Counted from the stretch's first letter, positions 21,750 to 34,076 are shown. The stretch is DNA of 64,000 nt from Paraspadella gotoi (GCA_051294375.1 CM119270.1:20606417-20670416), one strand, 5' to 3'. Program-made: numbers and translations. The notes: generated from the letters alone by a model not told the origin.

Positions 21750-23712
21750 ATCAAATTTTCTAGGATCCACGTTTACACTTAAGGATCCATTTTCTCTTCC
21801 CTTGTTTTTCCCCTATTCTTAAATCTTCGCCCTCAATTCTTGTTTACGTTTGAATCTTTTCTCTTTTCTTTTCCTTTTTAGGTTGCGCGTACGGCGAGTA
21901 CTCGCGGAGCAAACTCTCAGTACTTTTCGATCCGTCGGTCCGTCGGTATTTCTGTCGCGATCTGCCCACTTAAGTTAAAAATGTTGGTTGCTCATTTGTT
22001 AGACAGGAAAAAACCTCAAATTAAGGGACTGCTAGCGCCTTCTTTCAGCGAAAATAAAGACAAAAGATGTCAACGAACCGTAGGGTAGGTCGGAGGCCTC
22101 CTCGGTATCTCTCCCGTCGCGTAGCTGTACTGAGCTGAAGTTCGTCCCCCCAACGTCCCTCGAAGCCGTCGTGCGGAAAGAGTGGGCGACGACGCCGGCG
22201 CCAATGGACGAAGCGCCGTGAACGCCGTAGCTGCCGTCTCGAAGACGGTAGAAACCCGCGGTCGCCGCTACCGTCGCCGCGAGGTAGTCGCGAGGCGTCA
22301 CGAGTGTGGTTCTGAAGACGACCACGAGCACGTCCACAAGTTCTATGGCACGAGTCTATCCACAGAGCCGTCCACAAGTCTGAAACCACGAAGTCTCTGG
22401 GCTCATAGGCCGGGCCCGTAGGCTCACTAAATGGTATCATGCGTTAAGGTTGACGTGACGTTTGACGTGGTGTGACCTAAAGCTCCGTTAAAAGGCCGTT
22501 TTTGGACGGGCTGAGAAAGGTCTAGGTTCTATGGCCTAAATCATATCTGGTAAAGAGAAGAAAAGGGAGAGTAATCTCCCAAGAAAAGCAAAGCCACAAA
22601 TCTACAAAAAGGTCAAGAAATGGTTTTTTAAAACAAAATGGCCAAAAGAATAAATAGAAATGGCATCGCCATTCTCCTTACAAAAGGGAAAACCAAAAAA
22701 AGGGGGACCCCCAAATTTTTTTTTTCCCGATGCAGTGCTTGTCCTTGTCCTTGTCCATTTTCCACGGGGCAAGAAAGTTTTGCGGATAAGATTGTCACTG
22801 CGGCGCAACACATGTGAATTACCGTTCTTGTTTCTCTAATTTTTTCTATTCTTTATTTTTTCATTCATTGATTTCGTTTTAGGTTTTTTTTTAAGTTTTT
22901 TTTTAAACCAATGCGCCGTGAGTTTCCAAATCTAAACCCCCCGCCACCTCAACTGTTACAAAACAAAATAAAACATGTACATTCATTTAATTATTGTATC
23001 TTTACTATATTATGTAAAGGACGATTTACCCCTAAAATGTGACAATGAAAGCTCCCGTAGGGAAGATGAAAGGCAAATATCTATCGACAAGAAAACAATC
23101 GTTTATAAATGAAGAGAGAGAAGAAAAGGCCTGATCTGTCTATTCTGATTGTGTTGGTTGGTCTAGGATTCAAATCCCGACCAATCACGAGACGGTTAAA
23201 ATGGCAAATTGGAGCAGTTTTGTTTTCCATTTTAAAATTCACAGTTTGGTAAAATTGCCTTTTTTTTTTCTCCTGCAATATAGAAATAGAAAATGACATT
23301 TTATTAATTATTATTAGAGGCCCTTTGTTTTGTCTCAGTTTATGAACTTATCAAAATCCGAATCTTTTTTAAAAATATTAGTTTGTCGTCGTCGCGTCGT
23401 CGTCGTTCGTCGTTCGTCGTCATTGTCGTTCCTCGTTCTAAATCGTCTCATCAAATATCGTCGTCTCGTCATCGTCGTCGTCGTCTCATCATCTTGGAAT
23501 TGGCGTCGTTGACAACGCAGACGCGCCCCTCGGTTTGTCAAGGGGCGACGCGTGACATGATTTCGGACTCACTTCCATTTATTCTCTCTTTTCATGGTGA
23601 CGCCAAACGACGACGGCACGATTGAGAACGACGACGACGCAGACGACGAAAGCGTCGATTGTTGGCACGAGAACTGACGAGAAGAATTTCGAGCGTAAAA
23701 GTCGCAGAGTCT

Positions 23713-23747
<35 letters not shown>

Positions 23748-24363
23748 TCTCTCTTCTCTCTCTCTCTTCATTTTCGCTACATAGTTTAGTCTAAATCATT
23801 TTACAAGTGAGTCATAGTTTCCCTCGTTCACATCCATTAAACTTTTTCGCTTTTTTCCGCCTGACGTCGATCTTATTTGTTCGGCATGAAATTTACTCAT
23901 GATTAAAGATTCGTTTTAAAAAACCGGTTGACGGACTGTTAGTAACCCTGGGTCCAAATAATCAAAGGTTTTCGAGCTTTGTTGATTTTTTTTCTTCTCT
24001 AATCATCGAATTCCGATTTTTTTTCTTTTTCTTTTTTCTTTCTTTTTCTTTTTCTTTTTTCTTTTCATTTTTTCTCGGACAGGAAAAGGATTTCATGTGA
24101 CCAAGGAATCCAGAATGAGGGAACGCCCATTTTGACGGGCATGAAGGACCGAAGGAAGAGAAAGGAAAGAGAAGTAATATGTAGAGAGGATAGAAAATAG
24201 AGAAGGCGAAGATTAGAAAAAAAGAAATAATAGCATTTGAAAAAATAAAAGAAAGCAAAAGAGAAGTTAATTATGGGTAAAAGGAAGAAAGAAAAGAAGA
24301 TGAATCAATAAAAGTACAGGCCTTTCTTCCTCCCTTCTATCTCCCTCCTCTCTCCCTCCCTCT

Positions 24364-24444
<81 letters not shown>
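20230..24444. repeat. Copy 2 of the triplicated block (identical to copy 3)
   Basis: Matches 25287-29501 base for base at a constant offset of 5057, including microsatellite lengths. Microsatellites of this size never stay identical between old genomic duplicates, so a very recent duplication or the same read inserted twice is implied. Contains the ~650-base segment missing from copy 1 (22068-22728). Confidence 0.95.
22032..22337 (-). other. Exon-like GC-rich open frame in the extra segment
   Basis: A minus frame of 101 codons, with third positions strongly G or C, reading DVLVVVFRTTLVTPRDYLAA and later YGVHGASSIGAGVVAHSF. The surrounding DNA is AT-rich, so the block stands out like an exon. 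No acceptor or donor could be assigned with confidence and the family is not recognised. It lies in the segment present in copies 2 and 3 but absent from copy 1, so it may be an insertion, an allele, or chimeric read sequence. Confidence 0.3.
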
Positions 24445-24469
24445 NNNNNNNNNNNNNNNNNNNNNNNNN
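24445..24469. other. 25-N gap
   Basis: Placeholder gap exactly at the right end of the duplicated block. Confidence 0.99.
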
Positions 24470-25039
24470 TATCAACCTCCTTTTTCTCGAATCACTTCAT
24501 CCTTTGTAAACCTTTTATCTCCACTTTTGATCTCTCAATTTCTGAATCCATTTTTCTTTTCCCAGTTACTTCCCTTTTTGCCATTTTTCCCTTTTCCTCC
24601 GATGGCCTTTTTGTTTTGCTTTTTTCTGTTTTTATTTATTTCATTTTACTTTCTTATTTCTTTTTTTTTTGTTCCTGCATCCCCTTACTCTTTTTAGTAT
24701 TTTTATTTTTTAACAAGTCGTTTTATATACTTCAAACGGTTTTATGAGATATGGATTTAATTGTGAAATTTTTTATAAGTTTTGTTTCTGAGCCTTGTAT
24801 CCACCCTGTATCACATTTCCCCGCTTCTCCCTCCCTCTCTCCCTCTCCCTCCCTCTTTCCTGTTCACCCTCCCTCTCCCTGTATCACATTCCCCCTTCTC
24901 TCTCTCTCTCATCTTCTCTCTCATCTCTCTCTCTCTCTCTCTCTCCTCTCTCCTTCTCTCTCTCTCTCTTTCTATCTCTCTTTCTTCTCTCTCTTCTCAC
25001 TTCTCTATTTCCCTCTTCGTCTCTCTTCTCTCCTTTTTC

Positions 25040-25077
<38 letters not shown>

Positions 25078-25222
25078 ATCTCTCTCATTTTCTTCTCTCT
25101 CACTCTCTCTATCCTCTGCTCTCTCTCTCCTCTCGCTTCTCTAAAATCTCTCTCTTCTCTCTCTCTCTCTGCTTCTCTCTTCTCTTTTCTCATCTTTCTC
25201 TCATCTCTCTCTTTTCCTCTCC

Positions 25223-25255
<33 letters not shown>

Positions 25256-25257
25256 TC

Positions 25258-25286
<29 letters not shown>
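24470..25286. repeat. Diverged partial duplicate plus (CT)n tract
   Basis: 24470-24930 corresponds to 29500-29945 with scattered single-base indels, including the CCTGTATCACATTCCCC phrase. 24930-25286 is (CT)n with interruptions. No gene. Confidence 0.8.
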
Positions 25287-25305
<19 letters not shown>

Positions 25306-25361
25306 TTTCTTATCTTCCTTCTCTTCTCTCTCGTCTCTCTCTCTCTCTCTTTTCTCTCTCT

Positions 25362-25409
<48 letters not shown>

Positions 25410-26401
25410 TCTTCATTCTTTCTTCAACGTCCAGCAGCGATCGGCTCTTGATGTCCTCATATTTCTTCGGCCTTTGACGCATTTTTTGTTACGAGGGACC
25501 TCAGGAAGGACGAGGGTAGGTAACGGTCCACTCATTCCAGCATCGAGGTATTGAGGTATTTGGGCATCAGTATCGGGGCATCGAGCGAGGTATGGAGTTT
25601 TGGGTCATTTAAATCGACAAATATTTGTGTCACTATGACTGAGAAAATTAATTGCCTTAGATTTTGCTCTCGTTTTACATTCTTTATCAAAATATAAAAC
25701 TTGCCCAAACAACAACCTCATCACTTCAATGTCATCCCAATGTCATCCATGTCAGATTTCAGTATTCATTGTCACGACATTGTCATCCCAGTGTCTCAGC
25801 ATCATTGTCAACCTCTCCCCTTTTCCTTTTTTTCTTGGGCACAAAATGGCGTCGGATTTTTCTTTGTCCCGAATTGAGATTCGGGAAACAGAATCCGATA
25901 ATTTTGGATGAGGATGAGGAGGAAAGGGAGGGAAGGAAGGAAGAAGAGGGAAAAGAGGGAAGGAGAGGGAGGGAGAATAAAGAGGAAGGGGAGAGAGGAG
26001 GAAGGGAGGATAGGAGGGAGAAGAGAGAAAAGTAAAAGAGAACGAGGGAGAAGATAAGAGAGAAAAAGTAGAAGGAGAACATGGAAGAAGGTAAGGGTTT
26101 GGGATGAAGGAGGAAGAATAAGAGAGCCAGAGAAAGATGGAATTAAAAAACTGGCCAAAGTTGAAATAAAAAGAATTAAAGAAAGAGGAAAATAAAAATA
26201 AGGAAAAAATTGATGACACAAACGGAAAAAATGATGAGAGAAAAAAAAGGAACATTTTGATTTTGTAAAGAAAAAAAATTTGAAGTTAAAAAAAAGATAA
26301 AAAAAAAAGAGAATACATAGCGAAAAAATATGTAAAGTAGAAAAAATAAGGTAACCATAACGATGGGAAATTCCGGATGCTGGAGCGAGGAAGAGAGAGA
26401 G

Positions 26402-26432
<31 letters not shown>

Positions 26433-26507
26433 GAGTATTATGAACAGAGAGAGAGGTAGAGAGAGAGAGGAGAGAGGGAAAAAAAAAAAAAAAAAAGGAA
26501 GAAAGAG

Positions 26508-26540
<33 letters not shown>

Positions 26541-26735
26541 GATAGAGAGAGAGGGAGAGAGAGAGAGATTTAATGAGAAGGAAAGAGGAGAAAGAAAAAA
26601 TCCGGATGTCAGTTAAAAAACAGATTTACGGTCGCGATGAAAAAAACCGATGGTAAGGAGTTTGAGAGTCAGGCGCTAAGACAGAGACAGGCGAAAAAGG
26701 AAAGGTGAGAGAAGAAAAGAAAACATTCTCTCTCT

Positions 26736-26806
<71 letters not shown>

Positions 26807-28769
26807 ATCAAATTTTCTAGGATCCACGTTTACACTTAAGGATCCATTTTCTCTTCCCTTGTTTTTCCCCTATTCTTAAATCTTCGCCCTCAATTCTTGT
26901 TTACGTTTGAATCTTTTCTCTTTTCTTTTCCTTTTTAGGTTGCGCGTACGGCGAGTACTCGCGGAGCAAACTCTCAGTACTTTTCGATCCGTCGGTCCGT
27001 CGGTATTTCTGTCGCGATCTGCCCACTTAAGTTAAAAATGTTGGTTGCTCATTTGTTAGACAGGAAAAAACCTCAAATTAAGGGACTGCTAGCGCCTTCT
27101 TTCAGCGAAAATAAAGACAAAAGATGTCAACGAACCGTAGGGTAGGTCGGAGGCCTCCTCGGTATCTCTCCCGTCGCGTAGCTGTACTGAGCTGAAGTTC
27201 GTCCCCCCAACGTCCCTCGAAGCCGTCGTGCGGAAAGAGTGGGCGACGACGCCGGCGCCAATGGACGAAGCGCCGTGAACGCCGTAGCTGCCGTCTCGAA
27301 GACGGTAGAAACCCGCGGTCGCCGCTACCGTCGCCGCGAGGTAGTCGCGAGGCGTCACGAGTGTGGTTCTGAAGACGACCACGAGCACGTCCACAAGTTC
27401 TATGGCACGAGTCTATCCACAGAGCCGTCCACAAGTCTGAAACCACGAAGTCTCTGGGCTCATAGGCCGGGCCCGTAGGCTCACTAAATGGTATCATGCG
27501 TTAAGGTTGACGTGACGTTTGACGTGGTGTGACCTAAAGCTCCGTTAAAAGGCCGTTTTTGGACGGGCTGAGAAAGGTCTAGGTTCTATGGCCTAAATCA
27601 TATCTGGTAAAGAGAAGAAAAGGGAGAGTAATCTCCCAAGAAAAGCAAAGCCACAAATCTACAAAAAGGTCAAGAAATGGTTTTTTAAAACAAAATGGCC
27701 AAAAGAATAAATAGAAATGGCATCGCCATTCTCCTTACAAAAGGGAAAACCAAAAAAAGGGGGACCCCCAAATTTTTTTTTTCCCGATGCAGTGCTTGTC
27801 CTTGTCCTTGTCCATTTTCCACGGGGCAAGAAAGTTTTGCGGATAAGATTGTCACTGCGGCGCAACACATGTGAATTACCGTTCTTGTTTCTCTAATTTT
27901 TTCTATTCTTTATTTTTTCATTCATTGATTTCGTTTTAGGTTTTTTTTTAAGTTTTTTTTTAAACCAATGCGCCGTGAGTTTCCAAATCTAAACCCCCCG
28001 CCACCTCAACTGTTACAAAACAAAATAAAACATGTACATTCATTTAATTATTGTATCTTTACTATATTATGTAAAGGACGATTTACCCCTAAAATGTGAC
28101 AATGAAAGCTCCCGTAGGGAAGATGAAAGGCAAATATCTATCGACAAGAAAACAATCGTTTATAAATGAAGAGAGAGAAGAAAAGGCCTGATCTGTCTAT
28201 TCTGATTGTGTTGGTTGGTCTAGGATTCAAATCCCGACCAATCACGAGACGGTTAAAATGGCAAATTGGAGCAGTTTTGTTTTCCATTTTAAAATTCACA
28301 GTTTGGTAAAATTGCCTTTTTTTTTTCTCCTGCAATATAGAAATAGAAAATGACATTTTATTAATTATTATTAGAGGCCCTTTGTTTTGTCTCAGTTTAT
28401 GAACTTATCAAAATCCGAATCTTTTTTAAAAATATTAGTTTGTCGTCGTCGCGTCGTCGTCGTTCGTCGTTCGTCGTCATTGTCGTTCCTCGTTCTAAAT
28501 CGTCTCATCAAATATCGTCGTCTCGTCATCGTCGTCGTCGTCTCATCATCTTGGAATTGGCGTCGTTGACAACGCAGACGCGCCCCTCGGTTTGTCAAGG
28601 GGCGACGCGTGACATGATTTCGGACTCACTTCCATTTATTCTCTCTTTTCATGGTGACGCCAAACGACGACGGCACGATTGAGAACGACGACGACGCAGA
28701 CGACGAAAGCGTCGATTGTTGGCACGAGAACTGACGAGAAGAATTTCGAGCGTAAAAGTCGCAGAGTCT

Positions 28770-28804
<35 letters not shown>

Positions 28805-29420
28805 TCTCTCTTCTCTCTCTCTCTTCATTTTCGCTACATAGTTTAGTCTAAATCATTTTACAAGTGAGTCATAGTTTCCCTCGTTCACATCCATTAAACT
28901 TTTTCGCTTTTTTCCGCCTGACGTCGATCTTATTTGTTCGGCATGAAATTTACTCATGATTAAAGATTCGTTTTAAAAAACCGGTTGACGGACTGTTAGT
29001 AACCCTGGGTCCAAATAATCAAAGGTTTTCGAGCTTTGTTGATTTTTTTTCTTCTCTAATCATCGAATTCCGATTTTTTTTCTTTTTCTTTTTTCTTTCT
29101 TTTTCTTTTTCTTTTTTCTTTTCATTTTTTCTCGGACAGGAAAAGGATTTCATGTGACCAAGGAATCCAGAATGAGGGAACGCCCATTTTGACGGGCATG
29201 AAGGACCGAAGGAAGAGAAAGGAAAGAGAAGTAATATGTAGAGAGGATAGAAAATAGAGAAGGCGAAGATTAGAAAAAAAGAAATAATAGCATTTGAAAA
29301 AATAAAAGAAAGCAAAAGAGAAGTTAATTATGGGTAAAAGGAAGAAAGAAAAGAAGATGAATCAATAAAAGTACAGGCCTTTCTTCCTCCCTTCTATCTC
29401 CCTCCTCTCTCCCTCCCTCT

Positions 29421-29501
<81 letters not shown>
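25287..29501. repeat. Copy 3 of the triplicated block (identical to copy 2)
   Basis: Exact repeat of 20230-24444. Includes the dispersed-repeat palindrome near 26940, the extra segment 27125-27785 with its exon-like minus frame (27089-27394), the TIR end near 27851, the tRNA-like hairpin near 28210 and the (GTC)n block near 28440. Confidence 0.95.
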
Positions 29502-29502
<1 letters not shown>

Positions 29503-29837
29503 ACCTCCTTTTTCTCGAATCACTTCATCCTTTGTAAACCTTTTATCTCCACTTTTGATCCTCAATTCTGAATCTCATTTTTTCTTTTCCAGTTACTTCC
29601 CTTTTTGCCATTTTTCCTTTCCTTCGATGGCCTTTTTGTTTTGCCTTTTTTCTGTTTTTATTTATTGTCATTTTTACTTTTCTTATTTCTTTTTTTTTTT
29701 GTTCCTGATCCCCTTACTCTTTTTAGTATTTATTTTGCTTAAAAAGTCGTTTTATTATACTTTCACAAACGGTTTTATGAGGATATGATTTAATTGTGAA
29801 AATTTTTATAAGTTTTGTTTCTGAGCCTTGGTATCCA

Positions 29838-30270
29838 CCCTGTATCACATTTCCCCGCTTTCCTCCCTCTCTCCTCTCCCTTCCCTCCTTTCCTGTTCAC
29901 CCCTCCCTTCTCCCTGTATCACATTCCCCCTTCTCCTTTTTTCTCCCTCCCTCTCCCCTTCCCCTCTCCCTGTATCAAGTTCACCTTCCTCCCTCTATCT
30001 ATCCTCCCTCCTCACTCCTCCCTCCCTTTACCCCTCCCTCTCCCGTTTCAAATTTACCCCCTCCCTCCCTCTCACCTCCCTACCTCTCTCATTTCCTCTT
30101 CCCTCTCTCCATCTCCCTTGAATCACATTTCCCCTCCTCCCTCCTCCTCTCACCTCTCTCCTCCCTCCCACCTTCCCCCTCCCCTCTCCCTGTATCACAT
30201 TCCCCCTCCCACCCTCCCACCTCCTTCCCTCTCTCCCCTCCCCTATCCCTGTATTCACATTCCCTTCCCC
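29838..30270 (+). repeat. Pyrimidine-rich minisatellite
   Basis: CTCCCTGTATCACATTCCCC-like phrases recur about every 50-70 bases, separated by CCCTCCCTC filler. Two copies also occur at 24797-24895. The long Pro/Ser/Leu frames here are repeat-derived. Confidence 0.8.
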
Positions 30271-30370
30271 TTGAATTATTTAACATAACAAAGAAGTATT
30301 AATCGAATCGGCCCCGCCGCAGAATTTTTCTTCTTTTTTTTTTTTCGAGCATCGAAATTCCTCGATGGAA

Positions 30371-30395
30371 NNNNNNNNNNNNNNNNNNNNNNNNN
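30371..30395. other. 25-N gap
   Basis: Placeholder gap between a T-rich tract and GC-richer unique sequence. Confidence 0.99.
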
Positions 30396-30561
30396 TTTTT
30401 TTTTCTCTTCGTCGCGACGACCGGACGATGGCCACTTCCATTGGGGGTGGGGAAAGGGTGGTGGAAAGGGGGTTGTAGGGGTTTTGGGAGGTAGGTTGGT
30501 AGGTAGGTAATATTGCAGATCGATCGCGGTACTTAATGCTTATGAGCTGTTGGTATTTCTC

Positions 30562-30812
30562 CACGAGGAAGAGGAAAAGGAAAAGGAGAAAGAGGAAGAA
30601 GAAAATGAGGAAGAGGAAAATGAGGAAGAGGAAAAGGAAAAGGAGGAAGAGGAAAAAGAAAAAGAAAAGGAGGAAGAGGAAAAGTAATATGAGGAAGAGG
30701 AAAGGGAGGAAGAGGAAAAGGAAAAGGAGGAAGAGGAAAAAGAAAAGGAGGAAGAGGGAAAGGAGAAAGAGGAAGAGTTAAAGGAAAAGGAGGAAGAGGA
30801 AGAGGAAAATTA
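30562..30812 (+). repeat. GAGGAAGAGGAAAAGG purine minisatellite
   Basis: Irregular tandem repeat of GGAAGAGGAAAAGGAAAAGG-type units, entirely purine for about 250 bases. The Lys/Arg frame it encodes is not considered a gene. Confidence 0.85.
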
Positions 30813-30814
30813 GG

Positions 30815-31548
30815 ATTTTAAATAGGATATTTTTAATTTATTATTATTGCTACAGAAAAAAATAACAAAGAGAATCACACGACTGTTTGAACGATGACAT
30901 TTTTTTTTTTATAAAATGCGTCAGTGATGTTTTTTTTTTCGTTTGATGGTGATTGAGTGAAGTGAATGAAGTGAAGTTTAATATTCACCGCGAGCAAAAT
31001 CGCTGGGAAATATGGGTGAAGCTGTAGTGGAGTCTGGGGAATTGTGGAAGTGGGAAGGAAATGCAAAGAAATGGAAAAGCGATGGATTGAATAATATTAC
31101 AGATTTCGGCTCTCTTTTCTAAAGGAGACCAATTTCTGTTCCTTAATCTAATTCCTTTCTACTCTCTTTTCTAAAAGCGGCCCATTTCTTTTCCTTAATC
31201 TCCGAAACTAAATTTATCTATTACACTTTACAAAAAACCAAATACCTTTTAACAACAGTTAGCCCTAATAATTAATATGCAATTCTAATCCCTAACCCTA
31301 AAGATTAATCTCAATCCTTAATATTTGACCCTTATTACTAAATTAATCCCTGACCGAATCCCTGACCCAAATCCCTAGCATATGCGATTTTATTCGAATA
31401 CAACGAGGTTGATTCAGTACAATCATCATCAACAAACAAACAAACAAAGACAGACTAAGTCTAAGCAAAAAACATAAAATAGAGAGAAAAAAAAACAGTT
31501 AATTAAATAAAATTAATTAATTAAAATTTAAACAATTAAAAATTGTTC
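30815..31548. other. AT-rich sequence with a telomere-like tract
   Basis: At 31258-31375 the words CCCTAA, CCCTAACCCTAA and CCCTGACC recur in degenerate form. Otherwise nothing recognisable. Confidence 0.45.
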
Positions 31549-31938
31549 TTATGTTGTAAAAAATGGAACAGGTTTCTGAAGAACAGTATTTTTCTTTGTA
31601 TATATCTTTGAGATAAAGGTTTTCTTACGATTATTAAAAATTGTAGATAGGTCGTGGTATCCAAACATACTCCTAAGTTCTCTCACACTTTCCCATCGAT
31701 TATATCCAAAAATCTTTCGTACACCATCATTTACAGCAACATTAAGTCTATTCATATTACGTACAGAAAAAGTTTTTACTTCACAACCATAAAGGAGAAC
31801 TCGAACACAGTTAGTATAATACAATTTCATCAATAATTCTCTGAAAGTTGTTGGTGTCAACTCATGCACCGAGTTGTTATGATAAAGATAAAAACATCGA
31901 TTGGAAACAGTGCTAATTTTATTTAGACCACTGCATTA
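31549..31938 (-). pseudogene. LINE reverse transcriptase C-terminal fragment
   Basis: The minus strand encodes about 125 residues with the order typical of the region after the catalytic core in CR1/L2/RTE-like non-LTR reverse transcriptases. NRCFYLYHNNSV is followed by ELLMKLYYTNCVRVLLYGCE, then MNRLNVAVNDGVRKIFGY and WESVRELRSMFGYHDLS, ending in a basic NRRKKTFISKIY-like segment. The YGCE and NDGVRKIFGY blocks are the diagnostic part. The catalytic YADD motif and everything upstream are missing; the frame is closed by a stop just upstream of about 31938. So this is a 5'-truncated, inactive copy. 104 bases downstream of its start, a short inverted partial copy of the same segment occurs on the plus strand (32104-32155). 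Confidence 0.75.
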
Positions 31939-31954
31939 TGTTGGTTGAGAAGCT

Positions 31955-33120
31955 TTCTCTCGTCTCTGCTCTCTCTCTCTCTTTTCTCCTCATCTCGTGA
32001 TCTCCTCCTCTTGGCCTCCATACGCTTCCTTAATTTGTAAAATAATTTTTTACCTATCACACAATTTCTCTGGCGACTTGAATAATGAACCAGCTAAATG
32101 GTTGAATGCATGGTCTAAATAAATTAGCACTGTTTCCAAAGTCAATGTTTTTCTTATCTGTCTGAAGGTTTTAAAAGGCATTTATCAAACGTTCTTGCAA
32201 TCTAAAAAAAAAAGTACAATTCTTTGCTTGGCTCAAACAAGCTGTCTCTTTCAACTTACTGAAGGTGAACCCTAGAATATGTCAATGCTTATCAACGTAG
32301 AATCCGGATTACAGTTTTCCATCGAGAAAACGTATATCATTTGGAATTGTAGTTTGCCACACCTTGCCCAAAATACAATAATGACTTTCGATTTTTTGAA
32401 ACTAAATATAAAAACAAAATCCTTTGCAGTATTTTGCACAAATGTCAGTTAAGACTATGCATACCTCTTATCGTTGGTTGAAAGTGATCGCTGATTCGTC
32501 TTGCAATACAATATGCATGCTACAGAAATATGTCCTCTGTAACAACCATAACCTGTTTTTAGATTTCTCAAATAAGATCGTTGACATATATCTGCCCATC
32601 AAAGTAAGGACTGAGGATCCTTTGAAGTACGCCCAGAAAGACATAACAAAATGAATGCACTAATGGTACTTTTCCATCTACATTTACTTTTTAAGTTGCT
32701 ATACCAGTATACCAAGATTTTTAAGAAACATAATGGCACTCCACGATCTATAAGCTTAGTAAAAATAATAACTAACCCAATCTATTTAAACTTAAAAACT
32801 TACTTAATCTTAAATTAAAGACAAAATGGGGCGTTTTTGGAAAAAAAGGGCATGGATTTGCGTACGACAAGTTAGAGAAATATACTAGTATTTAACTATG
32901 AACAGTTTATTGTGGGTTAAGTCTTCTAACACTCTTACAAGATAATCACATCAGGAACCTTTTTATCAAGACTCTTTCAAATTTTAAATAAAACATTGAA
33001 AGTTTAAATTCTATATTGGTTTAATCATTAATTCTAAGGCCTAACCCATCTCTCTTTTTAAATAATTTATTTTAGTGCCATTTAGGGATTAAATTAAAGC
33101 CACATAATCCTGAACACTAA
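31955..33120. other. AT-rich intergenic sequence
   Basis: Contains a short CT tract (31955-31990), the inverted RT-flank copy at 32104-32155 and a partial copy of the GCTATCTTGCC repeat family at 32930-33005. A 76-codon frame at 32424-32654 has no recognisable features. Confidence 0.5.
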
Positions 33121-33166
33121 ACAATTTCTTAATTTCTTTCTTTCTCCGATTCGTCGAACGGGCGCC

Positions 33167-33255
33167 TCAGTTCATCAGGCTCACCATTTCGCCTTCTTTA
33201 CGCTCGATCGGGGCCAAGGAGTTCGGAGCCGAGGTCAACGACTCAAACCCAAAGA
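33167..33255 (-). other. Possible terminal coding exon
   Basis: A GC-rich block in AT-rich DNA. On the minus strand an acceptor (TTAATTCAG) opens a frame reading FGFESLTSAPNSLAPIERKE and ending EGEMVSLMN followed by TGA at 33167. A good donor (GTGAGC) occurs inside it at 33184. On the plus strand the same DNA is also open (about 33125-33282). The peptide is not recognised. Short length makes this weak. Confidence 0.22.
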
Positions 33256-33420
33256 CTGAATTAACTCGTCTTAAAAAAGATTAGCGAAGAAAAAGAAAAG
33301 TGAGAGATGAGAAAAGGAAAAAATAGAGAAAAGTAGAAAAAAAATAGGTAAAGTAGACCATCGATTAATAGGATGAAGAAAATTGGAAAACAAGAGTGGA
33401 AAAAAGAAAAGAAAAGTTGT

Positions 33421-33805
33421 GGAAAAAAGGAAGAAAGAAGGTTTAAAAAGACAGAAAAAGGAAGTTAGAAGGTTTAAAAAGACAGAAGAAGGAAGTTAGA
33501 AGGTTTAAAAAGACAGAAGAAGGAAGAAGGAAGTTTTAAAAAGACAGAAGAAGAAGAAAAAAGTTTTAAAACGACGGAAAAAGGATAAAAGAAGGTTTAA
33601 AACAACAGAAAAAGGATGAAAGAGGGTTTAAAAATACATAAAAAGGATGAACGATGGTTTAAAAAGACAGAAAAAGGATGAAAGAAGGTTTAAAAATACA
33701 GAAGAAAAAAAAAGAAGGTTTTAAAAGACAGAAAAAAGAAGAAAAAAGTTTTAAAAAACATAAAAAGGAGTAAAAAAAGTTTAAAAAGACCAAAAAGGAA
33801 AGTTA
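33421..33805 (+). repeat. ~30 bp minisatellite
   Basis: About 12-13 tandem units resembling AAGGTTTAAAAAGACAGAAA plus AAGGATGAA, drifting in sequence along the array. Purine-rich, with unit length varying by a few bases. Confidence 0.85.
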
Positions 33806-34019
33806 GGGGAAAGCTAAAAGGGGGGCAATAAAGAAGAAAGGTTAATGGTTAAGGTCAAATGCTAAAAAATTCCTACTTGTGTTCTAAAAACAAGAATACG
33901 AGAAAAAAAACTGGAGCTGGAGAGAAATACAACAACAACAACAACAACAACGACAAATGTTTTAACGTGGATTTTCTCAAATCCTCGTCGATTTATGGTT
34001 GATGAATTTGAATTAGTGA

Positions 34020-34023
<4 letters not shown>

Positions 34024-34073
<50 letters not shown>
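34024..34073. repeat. (GA)n microsatellite
   Basis: Pure GA tract of about 50 bases. Confidence 0.95.

Positions 34074-34076
<3 letters not shown>

Noticed and set aside
24751-25554. 267-codon Leu/Ser frame and similar long frames across CT/GA tracts (19729-20394, 34595-35113, 61084-61668 and others)
   Set aside because: They consist of (LS)n, (RE)n or (SL)n dictated by dinucleotide repeats; any CT tract gives them in every frame.
18674-28260. tRNA gene at the GGATTCAAATCC hairpins
   Set aside because: Only a B-box-like loop and one stem; no acceptor, D or anticodon arms can be drawn.
15970-29501. Biological triplication as an amplified gene locus
   Set aside because: No gene inside, copies 2/3 identical including microsatellites, 25-N placeholders at joins, and indel-type differences to copy 1; an assembly artefact is simpler.
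33421-33805. CRISPR-like spaced repeat
   Set aside because: Units are directly adjacent, degenerate and lack unique spacers; the genome is eukaryotic. Same for 29.8-30.3 kb and 12.5-12.8 kb.
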